DNA of 64,000 bases from a bacterium BMS3Abin14 (GTDB lineage Bacteria > BMS3Abin14): NCBI GenBank assembly GCA_002897695.1, contig BDTG01000027.1, positions 35,335 through 99,334 on the forward strand, written 5' to 3'. Below the pieces are notes generated by a model. That model was not told the DNA's origin, did not search any database, and worked only from the letters and a program-made list of their open reading frames with translations. The translations under genes were made by a program, and so were the position numbers. Each line of letters starts with the position of its first letter. The stretch's first letter is position 1. Positions 61,861-64,000 of this stretch are shown here, one piece after another.

Positions 61861-62589
61861 CTATAATGGTTGGATTCCCAGGTCCGGGACCAAGGACAGA
61901 AACCACTGGATATAGCCGGTCAAGAGCATTATTCCGAAAAAAATCATGACAAGAGCGTTCAAATAAATGAAGACCAGTTGGTACTTCTTAAGAAATTTCA
62001 TGGAGCTCAGGAACAGATTGATAAAAAGACCGAAGACCAGGAAAGGTACTGCCAAGCCCATTGAGTACACACCCAGAAGCTTTATTCCATATATCGCCGA
62101 GGCCTCTCCAGTGGCAAAAAGGAGGATCGAACTGAGCGTAGGGCCGGAGCAAGGCACCCAGCCGGCGGCAAAACCGAGCCCGACGAGAAAACTCCCAAGA
62201 TATCCCACGGGTTTTTCGCGAAAATGATAACGTATTTCCCTGGAAAGCGATTTCAGATGGAAGACACCCACGGTGGTCAGGGCGAAAATGATGATAATCA
62301 CTCCGCCTGTGATCCTTATCCATTCTTTATATTGGAAAAACAGATTGCCCACGTAAGACATGGCTGATCCCATGATCATGAACAGCACGGAAAAACCCAG
62401 GATGAAAGCTAAGGAGTGCGACAGTGTTCTCGTGATCACCTGTTTCTTTTTTGCGTCGGAAACGAGGGTGTCAAAGGAATTGCCACTGATGAAAGAGACG
62501 TAAGATGGAAAGAGGCCGAGTGAGCAGGGAGAGAGAAAAGATAACAATCCCGCAGCGAAGGCTAGATAATACGGAATGTGCTCAGTCAC
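61861..62589 (-). CDS. ccdA: CcdA/DsbD-type thiol-electron transporter
   Basis: 242 residues with six membrane helices. The redox cysteines are in SFLSPCSLGLFPSY (about residue 22) and GWVPCSGPTLSSIL. Such proteins carry electrons across the membrane to periplasmic thiol proteins such as cytochrome c maturation factors or DsbC-like enzymes. GTG start at 62589. No soluble thioredoxin domain is fused. It may serve the periplasmic thioredoxin-fold proteins at 51-52.7 kb, which is inference. It shares its leader with cooS. Confidence 0.92.
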   Translation of the reverse strand: MTEHIPYYLAFAAGLLSFLSPCSLGLFPSYVSFISGNSFDTLVSDAKKKQVITRTLSHSLAFILGFSVLFMIMGSAMSYVGNLFFQYKEWIRITGGVIIIIFALTTVGVFHLKSLSREIRYHFREKPVGYLGSFLVGLGFAAGWVPCSGPTLSSILLFATGEASAIYGIKLLGVYSMGLAVPFLVFGLFINLFLSSMKFLKKYQLVFIYLNALVMIFFGIMLLTGYIQWFLSLVPDLGIQPL

Positions 62590-62985
62590 CTACCCATCCC
62601 TTTCATTTAACTCTCCTGACTTACCGAAGTATCCACACAAACATGCCTTGGCAACGACACTGGCTGGGCTGGAAAACCACAGGGATCGCGAAAAAATAAT
62701 CTCACAAGGGACAATACCACACAATATTACTGCGTCAAAATTTAATTTCTTTTCTGTGTTTACCAAGCAAAAATTGAAGTACATCTTGAGTATATGTCAC
62801 AATTTACCACGATATTCCTGGAGGAACCCGGGTGAAATTGGAGCGGGACCTCTGGTGAAGAATACACCGCCAGTCCAGTTCATCAGCCCCTCTCCCCGGA
62901 ATTTTTTCGGGTCCATTTTTCTCATACCGTTTCTTGTTTTCATCGCCGTGGCCATCGTACTCACAGCGGTGGGTATGCGCTTCGT
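62590..62985 (-). promoter_or_regulatory. ccdA leader (copy B of a duplicated regulatory region)
   Basis: 396 bp with no credible gene. On the coding strand TTCACCAGAGGTCC and TTCACCCGGGTTCC sit 23 bp apart, followed by GAATATCGTGG. TGTGGTTTTCC and GGATACTTCGG recur closer to ccdA as in the cooS leader. Confidence 0.7.
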
Positions 62986-64000
62986 CTAGCCCACCAGGGA
63001 CATGGTCTCCTCGAAGATCAGCCTGTCCTCGTCGGTGGGGATCACGAAGATCCTCACACGGCTGTTCCCGGCGCTGATCTCACCCTCCTTTCCCCCCACC
63101 ATCAATTCATTGGCCTCCGGGTCGAGGATGAATCCCAGCCCCTCCAACCCTTCCAGGGCTTCAGATCTGATCCTCGGGGAGTTTTCCCCGATCCCTGCCG
63201 TAAATACCAGGGATGTCGCTTCACCCAGGACAGCGTGGTAGGCGCCGATATATTTTTGCAGCCGGTAGGTAAAAACCCGCAGGGCCAGAAACGCCCGATC
63301 ATTCCCCTTTTCCCGCAGGGCCAGCAGGTCCCTGACGTCCGGTGAAAGTCCGGAGATTCCAAGCAGTCCGCTCTTCCGGTTTAGCAGGTCATTTACCTGA
63401 TCATCCGTCATCCCCCCGCTTTCCACAGACATGAGTTCGGTGATTATCGCGGGATCCAGATCCCCACACCGCGTTCCCATGACCAGCCCCTCCAGCGGTG
63501 TAAACCCCATTGACGTGTCAATGCACTTTCCACCTTTTACGGCTGCCACGGAACAGCCATTGCCAAGGTGGCAGGTAATGATCGAGAGCCCCGCCGGAGA
63601 GTTCTTTCCCATTATCTTCAAGGTGCGAGCTGCAACGTATTGGTGGCTTATCCCGTGAAAACCGTACCGGCGAATCCGGTATTTTTCCGCAAGCTCCCAC
63701 GGGATGGCGTAGGTGAAGGCATGGGGGGGCATAGATGAATGAAATGCCGTGTCAAAGACAGCGACCTGCGGCACTCCCTGGAGCTTTAATGCAGAGAACT
63801 CGATGCCGCGTATGTTGTGGGGATTGTGCAGGGGAGCCATCCACGAGTTCGCCTTAAGCGCCTCTATCACCTTCCCGTCCAGGATACGGGGCCGGGAAAA
63901 CCGGTTCCCGCCGTGGACAACCCGGTGCCCCACCCCCCCAATGGCGTCGAGACCCCGGGGAAGGACGTCACGGACCGCGGAAAAAACCCTTTCGAGGGAT
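62986..64000 (-). CDS. ackA: Acetate kinase (partial, N-terminus outside window)
   Basis: 338 residues of the C-terminal part; the open frame continues to the window edge with no start needed. Signatures: GVGHRVVHGGNRF, FDTAFHSSMPPHAFTYAIPW, RYGFHGISHQYVA, ITCHLGNGCSVAAVKGGK and TAGIGENSPRIR. It makes ATP from acetyl phosphate. With cooS it suggests acetate or CO-linked energy metabolism. Confidence 0.96.
   Translation of the reverse strand, partial: SLERVFSAVRDVLPRGLDAIGGVGHRVVHGGNRFSRPRILDGKVIEALKANSWMAPLHNPHNIRGIEFSALKLQGVPQVAVFDTAFHSSMPPHAFTYAIPWELAEKYRIRRYGFHGISHQYVAARTLKIMGKNSPAGLSIITCHLGNGCSVAAVKGGKCIDTSMGFTPLEGLVMGTRCGDLDPAIITELMSVESGGMTDDQVNDLLNRKSGLLGISGLSPDVRDLLALREKGNDRAFLALRVFTYRLQKYIGAYHAVLGEATSLVFTAGIGENSPRIRSEALEGLEGLGFILDPEANELMVGGKEGEISAGNSRVRIFVIPTDEDRLIFEETMSLVG

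Noticed and set aside
62576..62989. 137-residue plus-strand frame between ccdA and ackA
   Set aside because: It overlaps the duplicated leader and has no family features; the hydrophobic end is likely chance.

Overview
The window looks like a chromosomal segment of a Gram-negative, anaerobic bacterium of the deltaproteobacterial (Desulfobacterota-like) grade. The reasons are its moderately high GC, the riboflavin-nusB and phoH-pgpH-ybeY-corC-lnt-prfB gene orders, several DUF4388 proteins, HD-GYP and PilZ response regulators, a five-gene Mla lipid-transport operon, an oxygen-sensitive Ni-Fe CO dehydrogenase and an acetate kinase. Species cannot be read from the sequence. No rRNA, tRNA, CRISPR array or prophage was seen.

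Layout. 1-5 kb (minus): the N-terminal two thirds of cheA, a CheY-type receiver, a DUF4388 protein, a phosphoesterase and a stand-alone M17 N-terminal domain. 4.8-8.7 kb (minus): nusB-ribH-ribBA-ribE-ribD. 8.7-16 kb (minus): prfB with a programmed +1 frameshift, lnt, corC-like, ybeY, pgpH, phoH. 16-20 kb: a DUF4388/pseudopilin-like fusion, a TPR membrane protein, a DUF1844 protein and a decayed peroxiredoxin. 20-25.8 kb (plus): mazG, a chalcone-isomerase-like protein and an osmF-yehYXW-type osmoprotectant ABC transporter. 25.8-30 kb (minus): a CHASE histidine kinase and two response regulators. 30-35 kb (minus): a fabH paralogue and an unusual methyltransferase / ATP-grasp-like / DUF885 operon. 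35-41 kb: a decayed REP-associated transposase, small housekeeping-type genes, an OmpA-family lipoprotein, and a 0.8 kb gene-free stretch with an inverted-repeat-bounded element. 41-50.7 kb (minus): yceD-rpmF-plsX-fabH and fabD-fabG-acpP-fabF, interrupted by an acyl-CoA dehydrogenase-etfB-etfA block. 51-57 kb (plus): two periplasmic thioredoxin-fold proteins followed by mlaE-F-D-A-C and a cyclic-nucleotide-binding protein. 57-64 kb (minus): a nitrate/sulfonate/taurine-type ABC transporter next to cooS, then ccdA and a partial ackA.

The most interesting observation is that the gene at 51061-51906 has a single in-frame TGA exactly where the first active-site cysteine of a DsbA-like CPYC motif should be. 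Reading through gives a complete 281-residue secreted protein with a UPYC motif. Two small hairpins follow the TGA, one with an AGGU loop like that of the fdhF SECIS. This is best read as a selenoprotein. With the prfB frameshift at CTT TGA C, the window holds two separate UGA recoding events.

Other leads: a duplicated leader of about 110 bp or more, with internal 23-bp direct repeats, upstream of both cooS and ccdA; several heptamer and octamer tandem arrays and palindromic repeats in intergenic DNA; and two pseudogenes whose lesions can be read base by base.
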